Source of the DNA: UBA6022 sp032154105
GTDB taxonomy: Bacteria > Patescibacteriota > Saccharimonadia > Saccharimonadales > Saccharimonadaceae
DNA: 64,000 nucleotides
Assembly (NCBI GenBank): GCA_032154105.1
Contig: JALDYI010000002.1
Coordinates: forward strand, 62,001 to 126,000
Direction of reading: 5' to 3'
Position 1 is the stretch's first letter; the number at the start of each line of letters is the position of its first letter. Positions 34,232 through 43,875 of the stretch are shown here, piece by piece. The translations under genes and the position numbers were made by a program. A model generated the notes under the pieces. That model was given only the letters and a program-made list of their open reading frames with translations, was not told where the DNA came from and did no database searches.

Positions 34232-35320
34232 TTAGCCGGCTCGACGCGTGAGTGCGCGGGCTGTATCGATGAGGATGTCGGCTGATGCTGGCCAGGTAAA
34301 CTTGGCAATGTGTCGTTTGCCGTGCTTGGTGAGGTTTTCATATAGTTTGGGCTGAGATGCTTCTGCAACATGCTTTGCAAACGATTGTGGGTCGTGTGGA
34401 TTAAAGTAGAGTGCTCCCTCGCCTGCCACTTCGTGGAAAATAGCAAGGTCGCTGGCGACTGCAGGTGTGCCAAGCGCGAGTGCTTCGGCGATCGGAAGTC
34501 CGTAGCCTTCGTCGAAACTGGCCGTGACGAGTAGTGCATTTCGTGCAAGCAGCTCCGCGTACTCCGTGTCGCTAACACCGTTATGAAATACGATCTTTGT
34601 GCCTTTTGAGACATGGCGTTCGAGCTCGGCTTGACGCTCAGGCTTGATACGACTGAGCAAATGCAGGGTGTAGCCGGCTGGTAAGAACGCCATCCCCTCG
34701 ATGAGTGTCTCGACGTTTTTATAGGGCATGAACGAGCCCATGTAGACAAGTTCTGTTGGGGCAGTAGAGATCCCCTTTGGTGTAACCAGTTCGGCAAGCT
34801 TTTGAGGTGCATTAGGAATAATAGCCATAGGGCGTTTTGTAAGCTTGGCATCCTTGATATCGTGCTCGCTCGTCTGGCTGACGGTTGCAACGGTGTCGGC
34901 CGCATTGAGCGTGAGGCGCTGTGGCCAGTACGTAAGATGATAGAGCCACCAGCCGGCGCGTATGAGCCAGTGGAGGTTTTTTGGCGGCGTGCGGTGACGG
35001 TAGTAGATCATATCGTGGAGCGTCAGGATAAGTTTGAATCGTCGGCCAAAACTACCGATAGTTTGCATCGGGGAAAATACGACATCAGGTTGATAACGGT
35101 TTAAATAAAGCGCACTAAATGGTTCACGCCACGATGTTGGCTCGTGAAACATGATCGAGTTCATGCCAGCGGGCAGGAACTTTAGTTGGTCGACGTGGCA
35201 GACGATAAAAGTTGTGTTGTGGTGTTTGTCGGCTACTGCGTGAGCGAGTTCGGCGCTGTAGCGGCTAATCCCATCGTGAAAGTCTGTGCGGATATAGCGC
35301 GCGTCAAAAAGCAACTTCAT
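34232..35320 (-). CDS. Glycosyltransferase family 4
   Basis: 362 residues from the ATG at 35320. GT-B fold signs are MKLLFDARYIRTDFHDGISRYSAEL at the N-terminus and ELVYMGSFMPYKNVETLIEGM at the start of the C-terminal half. The EX7E-type site is SFDEGYGLPIAEALALGTPAVASD. Probably a mannosyl- or glucosyltransferase for envelope glycans or glycolipids. It is divergent from the second GT4 gene, with a 44-base gap holding a TATAAT. Confidence 0.9.
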   Translation of the reverse strand: MKLLFDARYIRTDFHDGISRYSAELAHAVADKHHNTTFIVCHVDQLKFLPAGMNSIMFHEPTSWREPFSALYLNRYQPDVVFSPMQTIGSFGRRFKLILTLHDMIYYRHRTPPKNLHWLIRAGWWLYHLTYWPQRLTLNAADTVATVSQTSEHDIKDAKLTKRPMAIIPNAPQKLAELVTPKGISTAPTELVYMGSFMPYKNVETLIEGMAFLPAGYTLHLLSRIKPERQAELERHVSKGTKIVFHNGVSDTEYAELLARNALLVTASFDEGYGLPIAEALALGTPAVASDLAIFHEVAGEGALYFNPHDPQSFAKHVAEASQPKLYENLTKHGKRHIAKFTWPASADILIDTARALTRRAG

Positions 35321-35364
35321 ATCTGTTATTGTAGCATATCTAGCCATGGTATAATGGTTTCTAT

Positions 35365-36522
35365 ATGAAAATTCTGATTGCGTCGGACTTACATTGGCCG
35401 ACAATTAACGGTGTTGCGACATTTAGCCGCACACTTGCACAAGGATTGGCCGAACGTGGTCATGAAGTATTGGTTATCGCACCAAGTCAAACCGGTAAGC
35501 GCTCAAAGCAGGTAGATGGGAAATATATCATCTCTCGTACCGTTTCTGTGCCCTTTCCGTTTTACCAAAACTTCCGTATCTCACTTACTCCTCAGCGTGA
35601 GGTAAAAAAGATCATTGAGGACTTTGAACCGGATGTTATCCATATCCAAATGCTCATGTGGATTGGCCAGGCGGCGATGAAATTCGGCAACAAATACGGT
35701 ATTCCAATCGTGAGTACGAACCATGCGATGCCAGAGAACCTGATGGATAATCTAAAGCTACTCGCACCAGTTGCTCGTCCGATCAACTATATGTTGCGTG
35801 ATTACGGCCGTCGTTTTCACTCAAAGTCGGACTGCGTGACGATGCCAACTCAGTCGGCTATCGATATGTTCAACGTTGAATTTCCAAACCCGATGGTTGC
35901 CGTTTCGAACGGTATTGATTTGAGCCGTTTCCAGCCAGGCGAAGTTGACCCTGCGATTTATAAAAAATTCCATCTACCGACTGGCCGACCAATTATTAGC
36001 TACATTGGTCGCCTCGATGCCGAAAAGCATCTATCTGTACTCGTAAAGGCTTTTGCGCACATTCATAAAGAAACCAATGCCCATCTACTGATCGTGGGCG
36101 ATGGCACTGATGCTGATCGTTTGCACTACTTGGCGCGCGAGTTGTCGATTATTTCACACGTAAGCTTTACTGGCCGTGTGACCGATGAGGAGATCACCGC
36201 CTTGCACCGCGTCGGCTCGGTGTACTGCATGCCGTCTCCGGCTGAACTCCAGAGCATTGCAACGCTCGAAGCGATGGCGAGTGGGCAACCTATTGTTGCG
36301 GTAGACGCCGGTGCGCTCCGCGAACTTTGCCAAGATGGCCGCAATGGATATCTTTGCGATCAGGATGATGATGTGCAGATTGCTGAAAAGCTCAAACTGG
36401 TGCTGTCTGACGAGACTGCTCGTAGAGCGATGGTAGCTGAAAGCTTGGCGATTGCACGGACGCACGACATCGAGCACACACTCGATCAATTTGAAGAAAT
36501 TTACCAGAATATTCTTGATTAG
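35365..36522 (+). CDS. Glycosyltransferase family 4, glycolipid-type
   Basis: 385 residues. ASDLHWPTINGVATFSRTLAQGLAERGHEVLVI at the N-terminus and ISYIGRLDAEKHLSVLVKAF mark the two Rossmann halves. MPSPAELQSIATLEAMASGQPIVAVDAGALRE carries the EX7E motif. The closest known pattern is that of the glycolipid mannosyl/glucosyltransferases (PimB/Ugt type). TATAAT at 35350-35355 is only nine bases before the ATG, so the mRNA is probably leaderless. Its 3-prime end overlaps the next gene by four bases. Confidence 0.9.
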   Translation: MKILIASDLHWPTINGVATFSRTLAQGLAERGHEVLVIAPSQTGKRSKQVDGKYIISRTVSVPFPFYQNFRISLTPQREVKKIIEDFEPDVIHIQMLMWIGQAAMKFGNKYGIPIVSTNHAMPENLMDNLKLLAPVARPINYMLRDYGRRFHSKSDCVTMPTQSAIDMFNVEFPNPMVAVSNGIDLSRFQPGEVDPAIYKKFHLPTGRPIISYIGRLDAEKHLSVLVKAFAHIHKETNAHLLIVGDGTDADRLHYLARELSIISHVSFTGRVTDEEITALHRVGSVYCMPSPAELQSIATLEAMASGQPIVAVDAGALRELCQDGRNGYLCDQDDDVQIAEKLKLVLSDETARRAMVAESLAIARTHDIEHTLDQFEEIYQNILD

Positions 36523-37358
36523 CCAAGGAAGGTTTTAATAGCCCGGGCCGCTTCTGGGGCGGTTTCGTAGTGGATGAGGTGCCCTACGTGTGGAATAACA
36601 ACAAGTTGAGCATCCTGGATGGCGTCCGCCAGTTGGTGTTGCTTTGGGAGCGCCGTGATGTCATCGCGCTCACCTGCGACAAGTAGCGTCGGGAGTGTGA
36701 TAGCATCGGCGACTTCGCGAATATCATGGCTGACTGATGTTCGAAACGCTTCTGCCACTACCTTCGGTGAGGCGAACGTACTAAAGTGCGTGAGGTGTTG
36801 ATCGTGGATATATGCGCGCATGGCTGGGTCTTTCGTTTTAGTCATGGAAACGCTCATGATTTTAACAATCGACTTTGCGGACAGCCACGAGTGACTTGCG
36901 CGACCCGGAAGGATTCGTCCCAGCCAGTAATAGAAAATGGCGAGCTGCGTCATGATCGCTTTTGGTCCTTTTAGTGCGGGCGCACCGATGGGATTAACGA
37001 GAATAAGTTTCGTGATAGTGCGCGGGTATTTTGCCGCGTAGTGGCCTGCGACGATGCTGCCAAAGGAGTGCCCAAGTAGTACCGGCGGTGTCTCTCGGGC
37101 GACGTGTTCAATAAATGCGCGCGTAAATTCAACGTACTGCTCAAGATCATGTTTGCTACTTGAGAGTGCCTGACTGGCACCAAATCCGGGCAGGTCCGGC
37201 ACGATTACGTTATATTCAGGCAGCTGTTTGACTATTCGTTCGAGGCCATGGTGTGTTCCGCGAAAGCCGTGGATCATAACAATCGTCGGCAATGACGTAT
37301 CGTGGTAGCTCCAATACGCTACGCGTGACCCTTTAAAGCCGAAGTAATGCTGTGACAT
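36519..37358 (-). CDS. Alpha/beta hydrolase
   Basis: 279 residues from the ATG at 37358. The oxyanion region is VMIHGFRGTHHGLE, the nucleophile elbow is LLGHSFGSIVAGHYAAKYP, the acid is in LLVAGERDDIT, and the final His is in VVIPHVGHLIHYE. The substrate is unknown. It converges with the glycosyltransferase gene with four bases of overlap. Confidence 0.9.
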   Translation of the reverse strand: MSQHYFGFKGSRVAYWSYHDTSLPTIVMIHGFRGTHHGLERIVKQLPEYNVIVPDLPGFGASQALSSSKHDLEQYVEFTRAFIEHVARETPPVLLGHSFGSIVAGHYAAKYPRTITKLILVNPIGAPALKGPKAIMTQLAIFYYWLGRILPGRASHSWLSAKSIVKIMSVSMTKTKDPAMRAYIHDQHLTHFSTFASPKVVAEAFRTSVSHDIREVADAITLPTLLVAGERDDITALPKQHQLADAIQDAQLVVIPHVGHLIHYETAPEAARAIKTFLG

Positions 37359-37433
37359 ACCATTTAGTATACCCGATCTGATAGCGTCGTGTGTGTATGT
37401 CAATTCTACCCCTGTTCTGTTACACTGGTACAG

Positions 37434-39092
37434 ATGATCGCTGATATTACCGTTACTGAAAAAAGCTTTGGCCCAAAGGTCCTGATGAGTGGGATCAAAT
37501 TTAGTATCGATGATGGCGAAAAAATCGGCGTTATTGGCCGCAATGGTGTTGGTAAGTCGACCCTATTTGGCATCGTAACTGGCACCGACAAAGACTTTAC
37601 TGGTGAGATTATTTTTAAACGCGGCACGGTAGTTGTAGCTACCCAGCAGGAGCACCATGATCTTGATGATACGACGGTGCTCCAGTACGTCCTATCGGGC
37701 CTTCCTGAGTATGCCGAGCTGAGTCATATTATTGAAACCTACCCCGAGACTATGGGCGACGACATGAAGCTGATCGATGAATACACCCAGGCGCTCATGC
37801 GGTTTGACGACAAGGGCTTTTACCAGATCGAAGAACAGATCGAACGCGAACTCGATAACTTCCAGCTTTCGGGCATCGCACATCGTCAATTTACTACCCT
37901 ATCTGGGGGTCAAAAACGACTCGTCGAGGTGGTAAAAGTGATGCACTCCGATGCACACTTGGCGCTTGTCGATGAGCCAACCAACCACATGGACTACGTC
38001 GCTAAGGCCCAATATGTTGAGTGGATGAAAACAGCCCGCGAGGCCATGCTGGTTATTACTCACGACCGCGATGTGCTCAATGAAGTCGATCGAATTATCG
38101 AGCTCAAGGACGGCGAAAGTGTCAGCTACAAGGGCAACTACGACGCGTACTTGAAGCAAAACGCCGTCAGTACCGGTACGCAGATGAATGACTTTGAGAT
38201 GATCGAAAAACGTATCGCCAATCTCAAGGTGAAGGTACTTGATTACCAACGACTGAAGGAAAAATCACGCAACCCAGGCACGATCCAAAAGTTTAAGCGC
38301 CTTGAAGAAGTCAGCCGTAAAGAGCTCGGTGAGCTTCAGGCCAAGGAAAAGCCAACCTTCTGGATCGATAAAGAATCAGCCGCTAACCTCAATTATAAAG
38401 TTGCCGCTCAATACGATAAGTTTAAGTCGAAGAATATTCGCATGAGCCTGAAGAACGACGAAAGTCGCTCGAAGCACGTACTAGTGAATGCCAAGTCGCT
38501 CAGCCTTGGCTATGGAGATGCTCCTCTATTTGACGGTGTGAATATCGACCTGCGTGAAGGCGAAGCGCTTGAAATCCGCGGTCGTAACGGCGCGGGTAAG
38601 ACAACACTTATCAAGGCCTTGCTCGGTGGCGCTATTCCTGGCATTGATGCCGATATTAAGACGTTTAATGGTGAGATTACGCTCGACAAGCAAATTCGCA
38701 TTGGTGTCTACGAGCAGGAAGTAAAGCCAACGTACTTTGACTTGTCGCTAGAAGATGCAATCGAGCGCATGTATCTTGATCGTGAGCTGTCTATCTCCAC
38801 CACAAAGATTCGTGGGCTACTCAGTGACTATCTCTTCAATGAAGGCGATGGCAAGACGCCGATTAAGCGACTGTCTGGTGGTCAAAAGGCTCGCTTCCAA
38901 CTGATTTCGATGTTGGCTAATGATCCGCAGTTACTTATTCTCGACGAGCCAACTAACCACCTTGATCTTCCAAGTATTGAAGAGCTCGAAACAGCCCTGG
39001 GTAAATACTCGGGTGCGATCCTGTATGTTAGTCACGATGGCTATTTCCGCGATGCTGTTGGTGGCGAATTTATACAAGTCGGCAAAGCGTAG
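37434..39092 (+). CDS. ABC-F family ATPase
   Basis: 552 residues from the ATG at 37434. Two ATP-binding cassettes: Walker A GRNGVGKST and GRNGAGKT, signatures LSGGQKRLVEVVKVM and LSGGQKARFQLISML, and Walker B ending in VDEPTNHMDY and LDEPTNHLDL. The linker between them (~240-310) contains the charged P-site tRNA interaction motif region. There are no membrane domains. ABC-F proteins bind the ribosomal E site and relieve stalling or resist antibiotics; which applies here cannot be told. Confidence 0.93.
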   Translation: MIADITVTEKSFGPKVLMSGIKFSIDDGEKIGVIGRNGVGKSTLFGIVTGTDKDFTGEIIFKRGTVVVATQQEHHDLDDTTVLQYVLSGLPEYAELSHIIETYPETMGDDMKLIDEYTQALMRFDDKGFYQIEEQIERELDNFQLSGIAHRQFTTLSGGQKRLVEVVKVMHSDAHLALVDEPTNHMDYVAKAQYVEWMKTAREAMLVITHDRDVLNEVDRIIELKDGESVSYKGNYDAYLKQNAVSTGTQMNDFEMIEKRIANLKVKVLDYQRLKEKSRNPGTIQKFKRLEEVSRKELGELQAKEKPTFWIDKESAANLNYKVAAQYDKFKSKNIRMSLKNDESRSKHVLVNAKSLSLGYGDAPLFDGVNIDLREGEALEIRGRNGAGKTTLIKALLGGAIPGIDADIKTFNGEITLDKQIRIGVYEQEVKPTYFDLSLEDAIERMYLDRELSISTTKIRGLLSDYLFNEGDGKTPIKRLSGGQKARFQLISMLANDPQLLILDEPTNHLDLPSIEELETALGKYSGAILYVSHDGYFRDAVGGEFIQVGKA

Positions 39093-39103
39093 GCATCGTC
39101 TCT

Positions 39104-39140
39104 AATAAAAAATACCGCTGCAATAGCGGTATTTTTTATT
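39104..39140. terminator. Bidirectional 16-bp terminator
   Basis: AATAAAAAATACCGCT (39104-39119) pairs perfectly with 39125-39140. The A and T runs on both sides serve the ABC-F gene on the plus strand and the glutaredoxin gene on the minus strand. Confidence 0.92.
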
Positions 39141-39153
39141 AGCGGTCCATGAA

Positions 39154-39432
39154 CTATGCGGCTGTTGGCTCGAGGTTGTGTGCCTTGATCGCAGCGGTGA
39201 GCTTCGGACGATCAAAACCAAGGATGATCTCGCCTTTGATGTCGGTCACAGGAACTCCCTGATAGTTACCGCCATTTTTTGCCATGAGTTCTTCGTAGGC
39301 TTCCTTGTCGGCTTCGACGTCTTTGGCGGTGTATGGAATACCGAGCTTGTCGAGCCACTGCATCTCGGTGTGACAGAAGGCACACCAGCTCGTGCTGTAA
39401 ATGGTGATATCAGGTGTTGTTGCGTCGCTCAT
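39154..39432 (-). CDS. Glutaredoxin-like protein
   Basis: 92 residues from the ATG at 39432. The active-site motif is SWCAFCHTE (CxxC), followed by the thioredoxin-fold GVPVTDIKGEIILGFDRPKL with the conserved cis-Pro. The WCxFC form resembles mycoredoxin and NrdH-type redoxins of actinobacteria. It reduces disulfides using small thiols or thioredoxin reductase. Confidence 0.88.
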   Translation of the reverse strand: MSDATTPDITIYSTSWCAFCHTEMQWLDKLGIPYTAKDVEADKEAYEELMAKNGGNYQGVPVTDIKGEIILGFDRPKLTAAIKAHNLEPTAA

Positions 39433-39525
39433 GAAGTTCCCCTTGCCTATTGCATTATTACTATACATTATACACTAAATAATTTTGTTGCACTATTTGT
39501 GCAGTACGCCCTATAATTTAACCAT

Positions 39526-41724
39526 ATGCATCAAAAAAAGACAGAAGCGTTTGCGCTTCCTACGGTACTCATTGTTTCTGTCGTACTCCTTACGATGCTC
39601 CTTGCATCTATTACGGCGGTGAGCTCGATTCGAACCGCCCTTAATGAGCAATACTACAATCAGCTTGCTAATGAAGCGGCCGAGTCTGGTGTTGCTATGG
39701 CCGAGGCATGCTTAAAGGCGAATAATTACAGCCCAACATGGGGTGCGGGCGCAACCGGTAAGCCGCTACGTCCAAATACGGGTTGTAGCGGAGGTGATGC
39801 ATGTACGAGTGGCGCAAATTGCTTCGTGCTTAATCGTAATGGCATCCAGACGACATACACAGTTGATGCTCCAGAGCAGGAGTCGAATTCGCAGATGATT
39901 TCCGTAAAGAGTACCGTGTCACTAATTCGCACCTCAAGTAGTACTGTATGGCGAACATATAACGGATCCGCCGTTGCGCGCTTGGGGGCGGATGTAAGCT
40001 TCAAGAGTGTCGTCTTTGGTTATAATTCGGCTGTTGGTGGTGGAGCATTCTTTGCGACGGTTGCGGCAGATGGTGTACTGAAAGCTGTAGGAGATAACTA
40101 TTATGGGCAGCTTGGTAATGGCGCCACGAACGCAACATTAACCCCGACCCCATTCAATCTTCCTCCTGGTCAACGTCCTGTCGGTGCTTACACTAACTTC
40201 TTGTCCGTGGGTAAAAATATGTTTGTTATCACAGACACTGGCCAGGTCTATGGTGCTGGCGAGAACGGTAATGGCCAGCTTGGTGATGGGACTTTTGTGA
40301 ATCGTACAACGCCAGTACGGTTTAACTTGCCCATAGGAAAGCAGGCTAAGTATGTTGGCGTTTTGGGACATGCAACATTTGTTCAAACGACCGACAACTA
40401 CCTCTATGGATCGGGAACGTGTGGTGCGGGTATTGTAGGAAGCGGCTATTCAATCGCAGGTTGCTCAAATATCTCTACTCCTGCTGTCGTGGCACTTCCT
40501 GCCCCTAACGTAAACGATCCAAACACGATCCCGACGACCAACATGGCACTTGATCGTTCCAACGTATATATTCGGATGGCGGGTGGGCGGGTCTATGGGT
40601 GGGGCGCGAACGATCGGGGTCAGCTTGCCAACGGCACGACAACAAATTCATCTGTTCCAGTAAAAATAGGAACCTATGGCGATGCCGGTCAGCCAAAAGC
40701 AACACAAGTCACATTTGATGGCGATACGGTATATATTGTTGACGATAGCGGTGCAGTTAAGAGTGCCGGATTTAATTTTTATGGAAGTCAAGGTAACGAT
40801 CGTATCCCTATTATCAATGTCAATAGCGGCAAATGTCTCGACAATAACGGATTTGATGGTCTTAATATCCAAATCTACACATGCAACGGGTCGGCTGCGC
40901 AGCAATGGGCGTGGAATGAAGATTCTAGTATTCAGAACCTCAACAATAATAAATGCCTCGACAATGCCAATGGCGACGGTACGACAATACGGCTTTGGAC
41001 ATGCAACGGCTCAGGTTCACAGAAGTTTGGCCTCGACGTTAATAACTTTGTTTACAACTGGCAGTCGGCGCGATGTCTCGAGAATGCCGGTGCCGACGGC
41101 GTGACGGTTCGACTCTGGACCTGTAATGGTACTGCGGCGCAAAAATGGAGACTACCGGAAATTACTACTACGCTTCTTCCCTTTTCTCTTCCTGGATCGG
41201 CCGGCAAAGCAACAAAAGTCGCAACCGACCAATGGTTCGCCTCGGTCCTCACTGATACGGGCGAGGTGTGGAGTGCAGGCTTGAATGATCAGGGGCAGCT
41301 CGGCAATGCTACGACTGCGGTTGCACAAGCGATGCCGGTAAAAATGATTCTGCCGGTCGGCGTTAAGGCGATTGACATATACTCGACTTCATATGGAGGC
41401 TTGGGCTCTCCTTCAAGTAATACATATGCCGTTGGAGATGATGGTAAGGTCTACGGCGTTGGTAGCAATGGCTATGGCCAGCTTGGCGACGGTACGATAA
41501 CTGGCCGTACTACGCCTGTTACTATGCAGGTGTTTGACGGTAGCGCAGTTCGTGCACGGCAAGTACAGTCGGGTTATGGAACCACGGTTATCTTAACGAC
41601 AAACGGTAAGGTCTATACGGTTGGAAATAATTCTAATGGACAACTAGGCGACGGTACGACAATAAATAGCTCGACGCCAAAAGCCAATCGCTATACCAAC
41701 GTGCTACCGCTGACGATCTTTTAG
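39526..41724 (+). CDS. Pilin-like protein with RCC1 repeats and an inserted ricin-type lectin domain
   Basis: 732 residues. The N-terminus (EAFALPTVLIVSVVLLTMLLASITAV) looks like a PilX/prepilin-type hydrophobic helix. The long body has RCC1-type repeats (GDNYYGQLGNG, GENGNGQLGDG, GANDRGQLANG, GLNDQGQLGNA, GSNGYGQLGDG, GNNSNGQLGDG). Between repeats, residues ~425-545 form a ricin B lectin beta-trefoil (NSGKCLDNNG, then QQW, QKF and QKW repeats). A TATAAT at 39512-39517 leaves an almost leaderless mRNA. Probably a surface adhesin binding carbohydrates. Confidence 0.85.
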   Translation: MHQKKTEAFALPTVLIVSVVLLTMLLASITAVSSIRTALNEQYYNQLANEAAESGVAMAEACLKANNYSPTWGAGATGKPLRPNTGCSGGDACTSGANCFVLNRNGIQTTYTVDAPEQESNSQMISVKSTVSLIRTSSSTVWRTYNGSAVARLGADVSFKSVVFGYNSAVGGGAFFATVAADGVLKAVGDNYYGQLGNGATNATLTPTPFNLPPGQRPVGAYTNFLSVGKNMFVITDTGQVYGAGENGNGQLGDGTFVNRTTPVRFNLPIGKQAKYVGVLGHATFVQTTDNYLYGSGTCGAGIVGSGYSIAGCSNISTPAVVALPAPNVNDPNTIPTTNMALDRSNVYIRMAGGRVYGWGANDRGQLANGTTTNSSVPVKIGTYGDAGQPKATQVTFDGDTVYIVDDSGAVKSAGFNFYGSQGNDRIPIINVNSGKCLDNNGFDGLNIQIYTCNGSAAQQWAWNEDSSIQNLNNNKCLDNANGDGTTIRLWTCNGSGSQKFGLDVNNFVYNWQSARCLENAGADGVTVRLWTCNGTAAQKWRLPEITTTLLPFSLPGSAGKATKVATDQWFASVLTDTGEVWSAGLNDQGQLGNATTAVAQAMPVKMILPVGVKAIDIYSTSYGGLGSPSSNTYAVGDDGKVYGVGSNGYGQLGDGTITGRTTPVTMQVFDGSAVRARQVQSGYGTTVILTTNGKVYTVGNNSNGQLGDGTTINSSTPKANRYTNVLPLTIF

Positions 41725-41918
41725 CGCTCCTGCCTAGTGAGATGCCAGCCGCCACAAAGCTCACACTTATACGCGGTTAATTCGAGATCTGGTTTCATTA
41801 GCATCTGGTGATCGGCTGCAGAGAGTGCCTGCTTTTCGGACGTAAAACGACGTTTTGTCGTGCAATTACTAGCAAAACGAAACGGCACGTGCTTTGGTGT
41901 GCTATTTTTACGAGGCAT
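41721..41918 (-). CDS. Small zinc-ribbon-like protein
   Basis: 65 residues, basic. The C-terminal part AYKCELCGGWHLTRQER carries CxxC plus His, and another Cys is in ASNCTTKRRF, so one zinc could be bound. The family is not named. It overlaps the end of the RCC1 gene by four bases in convergent orientation. Confidence 0.65.
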   Translation of the reverse strand: MPRKNSTPKHVPFRFASNCTTKRRFTSEKQALSAADHQMLMKPDLELTAYKCELCGGWHLTRQER

Positions 41919-41959
41919 CGTTTACAAATCCTATCTTCACTGTTACAGTATATAAGTAC

Positions 41960-42211
41960 ATGAGCACATCACAAAACGACAGTGGTGATAAGCCAGTACC
42001 GCCGACAAAATCGACGGTTGTTTTATTGCTGGGCACAATTGCCGATACAACTTGGCGAATGTTTATTCCAACGATCGGTCTTACGATTGCTGGCGTCTAT
42101 AGTGACAAAGCACTCGGCACAAAGCCTTGGCTTACGATCGCCGGTATTATCCTAGGGGCAACTATCGCCGGGCTGCTCGTTGCGCGCCAATTAAAGAAAG
42201 TGAATACATAG
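41960..42211 (+). CDS. ATP synthase AtpZ/AtpI-like membrane protein
   Basis: 83 residues from the ATG at 41960. Two transmembrane helices (TTWRMFIPTIGLTIAGVYSD; WLTIAGIILGATIAGLLVA) separated by a short loop match the AtpZ/AtpI type encoded ahead of many F-ATPase operons. Such proteins assist c-ring assembly or Mg handling. It is the first gene of the atp operon, three bases before atpB. Confidence 0.7.
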   Translation: MSTSQNDSGDKPVPPTKSTVVLLLGTIADTTWRMFIPTIGLTIAGVYSDKALGTKPWLTIAGIILGATIAGLLVARQLKKVNT

Positions 42212-42214
42212 AAC

Positions 42215-43045
42215 ATGACCAATACGTTTGCAGCACTCGATCTTCATATTAGCCTCGCTCCCGAGGCCGTTTTCCATATTGGTTCGCTTCCTGTGACAAA
42301 CAGTATGATTCTTGGCGTGATTGGCTCACTTGTTGCGATTGCACTTCTTTTTTACGCTGCCGGCAAACTTAAGCGCGGCAAATACAATCGCTTTGTTGGT
42401 TTGATGCAGTGGACATTCGAAGGTTTCTTGAAGCAAGCAGAAGAAATTATTGGTGATAAGAAGACGGCACGTAAGATCTTCCCGCTTGCCATGACAATGT
42501 TCTTCATCGTGCTAGTAACCTATTGGGTAAGTGTCTTGCCTGGTGTTGGCGCGATTGAATGGAACGGTATCCCGCTCTTCCGTGGCCTTCCTGCTGACCT
42601 TAACTTCACCTTCGCCCTTGCAATTATTACGGTCGTTGCCTCACAGGTCTACGCCATTAAAAAACATGGTGCATTCGGCAATATCGGTCGCTACCTTCGT
42701 AACCCGATCAAAGATCCTATCGGTGCATTCGAGGGTATCCTTGAGTTTATCGGTGAATTTTCCCGCCTGGTTGCCCTAAGCTTCCGTTTGTTTGGCAATG
42801 CCTTTGCCGGCGAAGTGCTCCTTATGGTGATTGGTGTCCTGACGAGCTACTTCGCAAGCGTCGCGCTCCCTGTCTTTATGGGCTTCGAGCTCTTTATCGG
42901 CTTCATTCAAGCATATGTCTTCTTCGTGCTGACTCTTATCTTCACATCACTGGCTATTCAGAGCCATGGCCACGACGAGTCACACTCAAAATCTCATGAT
43001 CATTCCCCTGTTGATACCACCAAAACGGCTGCTCAACTGGAATGA
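42215..43045 (+). CDS. atpB: F-type ATP synthase subunit a
   Basis: 276 residues, five to six transmembrane helices. The essential Arg of the proton half-channel is in VALSFRLFGNAFAGEVLL. The segment FIQAYVFFVLTLIFTSLAI is the conserved last helix. The C-terminus extends into a His/Ser-rich tail (HGHDESHSKSHDHS) that may bind metal. It couples ion flow to c-ring rotation. Confidence 0.95.
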   Translation: MTNTFAALDLHISLAPEAVFHIGSLPVTNSMILGVIGSLVAIALLFYAAGKLKRGKYNRFVGLMQWTFEGFLKQAEEIIGDKKTARKIFPLAMTMFFIVLVTYWVSVLPGVGAIEWNGIPLFRGLPADLNFTFALAIITVVASQVYAIKKHGAFGNIGRYLRNPIKDPIGAFEGILEFIGEFSRLVALSFRLFGNAFAGEVLLMVIGVLTSYFASVALPVFMGFELFIGFIQAYVFFVLTLIFTSLAIQSHGHDESHSKSHDHSPVDTTKTAAQLE

Positions 43046-43098
43046 TCTGAGTAAAGTCAGTTATAATTTAGGTAATAATTTAAAGGAGATAACATAAA

Positions 43099-43308
43099 AT
43101 GGAACAACTAGCATTCGGCCTTACATACGCATTGCCAGCACTTGGTGCAGCACTTGGTATCGGTTTGATTGGTGCAGCAGCACTAAACGCGCTTGGTCGT
43201 AACCCAGAAAAACTTGCTGACATCCGTACTTTGATGATTACAGCTATCGTCTTTGCTGACGCGCTTGCGATCATCGGTATTATCGTTGCATTCATCGCTA
43301 AAGCCTAA
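43099..43308 (+). CDS. atpE: F-type ATP synthase subunit c
   Basis: 69 residues, two transmembrane helices, RNPE loop at 34-37 and AAAGGAG upstream of the ATG. The ion-binding carboxylate is Asp54 (FADALAI) rather than Glu, as in Escherichia coli. No sodium-site residues are visible, so a proton-type ring is likely. Confidence 0.95.
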   Translation: MEQLAFGLTYALPALGAALGIGLIGAAALNALGRNPEKLADIRTLMITAIVFADALAIIGIIVAFIAKA

Positions 43309-43322
43309 GGACAATACCCTAC

Positions 43323-43874
43323 ATGGACTATCTAACATCATTTAAAGCGCTTGCTACTGCCGCAGCCGAGCCAGCCAAGACTGACGTCTTGACGTCCCTT
43401 GGTATTGATTGGACGCTGCTCGTATTGCAGATCATTGCCTTCTTGATCTTGGTCGTGATACTTGGGAAGTTCGTCTACCCAGTATTCGTTCGGATTATCG
43501 ATGAGCGACAAGAGCAGATCGAGGCTGGCACCAAAGCCGCCCACGATGCCGAGAAGAAAGCCGCACGTGCAGAAAAAGAAGTTGAAAAACTTCTAAAAGA
43601 AGCGCGCACTCAGGCTAAGGATATCGTGCAGACTGCCAAGGAAGAAGCCGTGGCTGCTATTGAAGCAGCCGAAGGTAAAGCCAAGCAAAAAGCAGAAGCT
43701 ATCGTGGCGAGTGCGAAGGATCAGATTGAGAAAGATGTGATTGCGGCACAAAAGACGCTTCATAACGAAACACTTGATCTAGTTGCCCTTGCGACCGAAA
43801 AGGTACTTGGCGCTTCTATGACTGACAAGGTTGATAGCAAGGTTATTGCATCTGCCATAAAGGAAGTTAGCTAA
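43323..43874 (+). CDS. atpF: F-type ATP synthase subunit b
   Basis: 183 residues. One N-terminal membrane helix (LLVLQIIAFLILVVILGKFVYP) is followed by a long charged Ala/Lys/Glu coiled coil of the peripheral stalk. The final part contacts the delta subunit. It is in the operon between atpE and atpH. Confidence 0.93.
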   Translation: MDYLTSFKALATAAAEPAKTDVLTSLGIDWTLLVLQIIAFLILVVILGKFVYPVFVRIIDERQEQIEAGTKAAHDAEKKAARAEKEVEKLLKEARTQAKDIVQTAKEEAVAAIEAAEGKAKQKAEAIVASAKDQIEKDVIAAQKTLHNETLDLVALATEKVLGASMTDKVDSKVIASAIKEVS

Positions 43875-43875
43875 T

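Noticed and set aside
34189..34905. N-terminal extension of the SmpB reading frame
   Set aside because: The upstream part lies antisense-frame over the glycosyltransferase gene, has no homology, and SmpB starts cleanly at the ATG at 34188.
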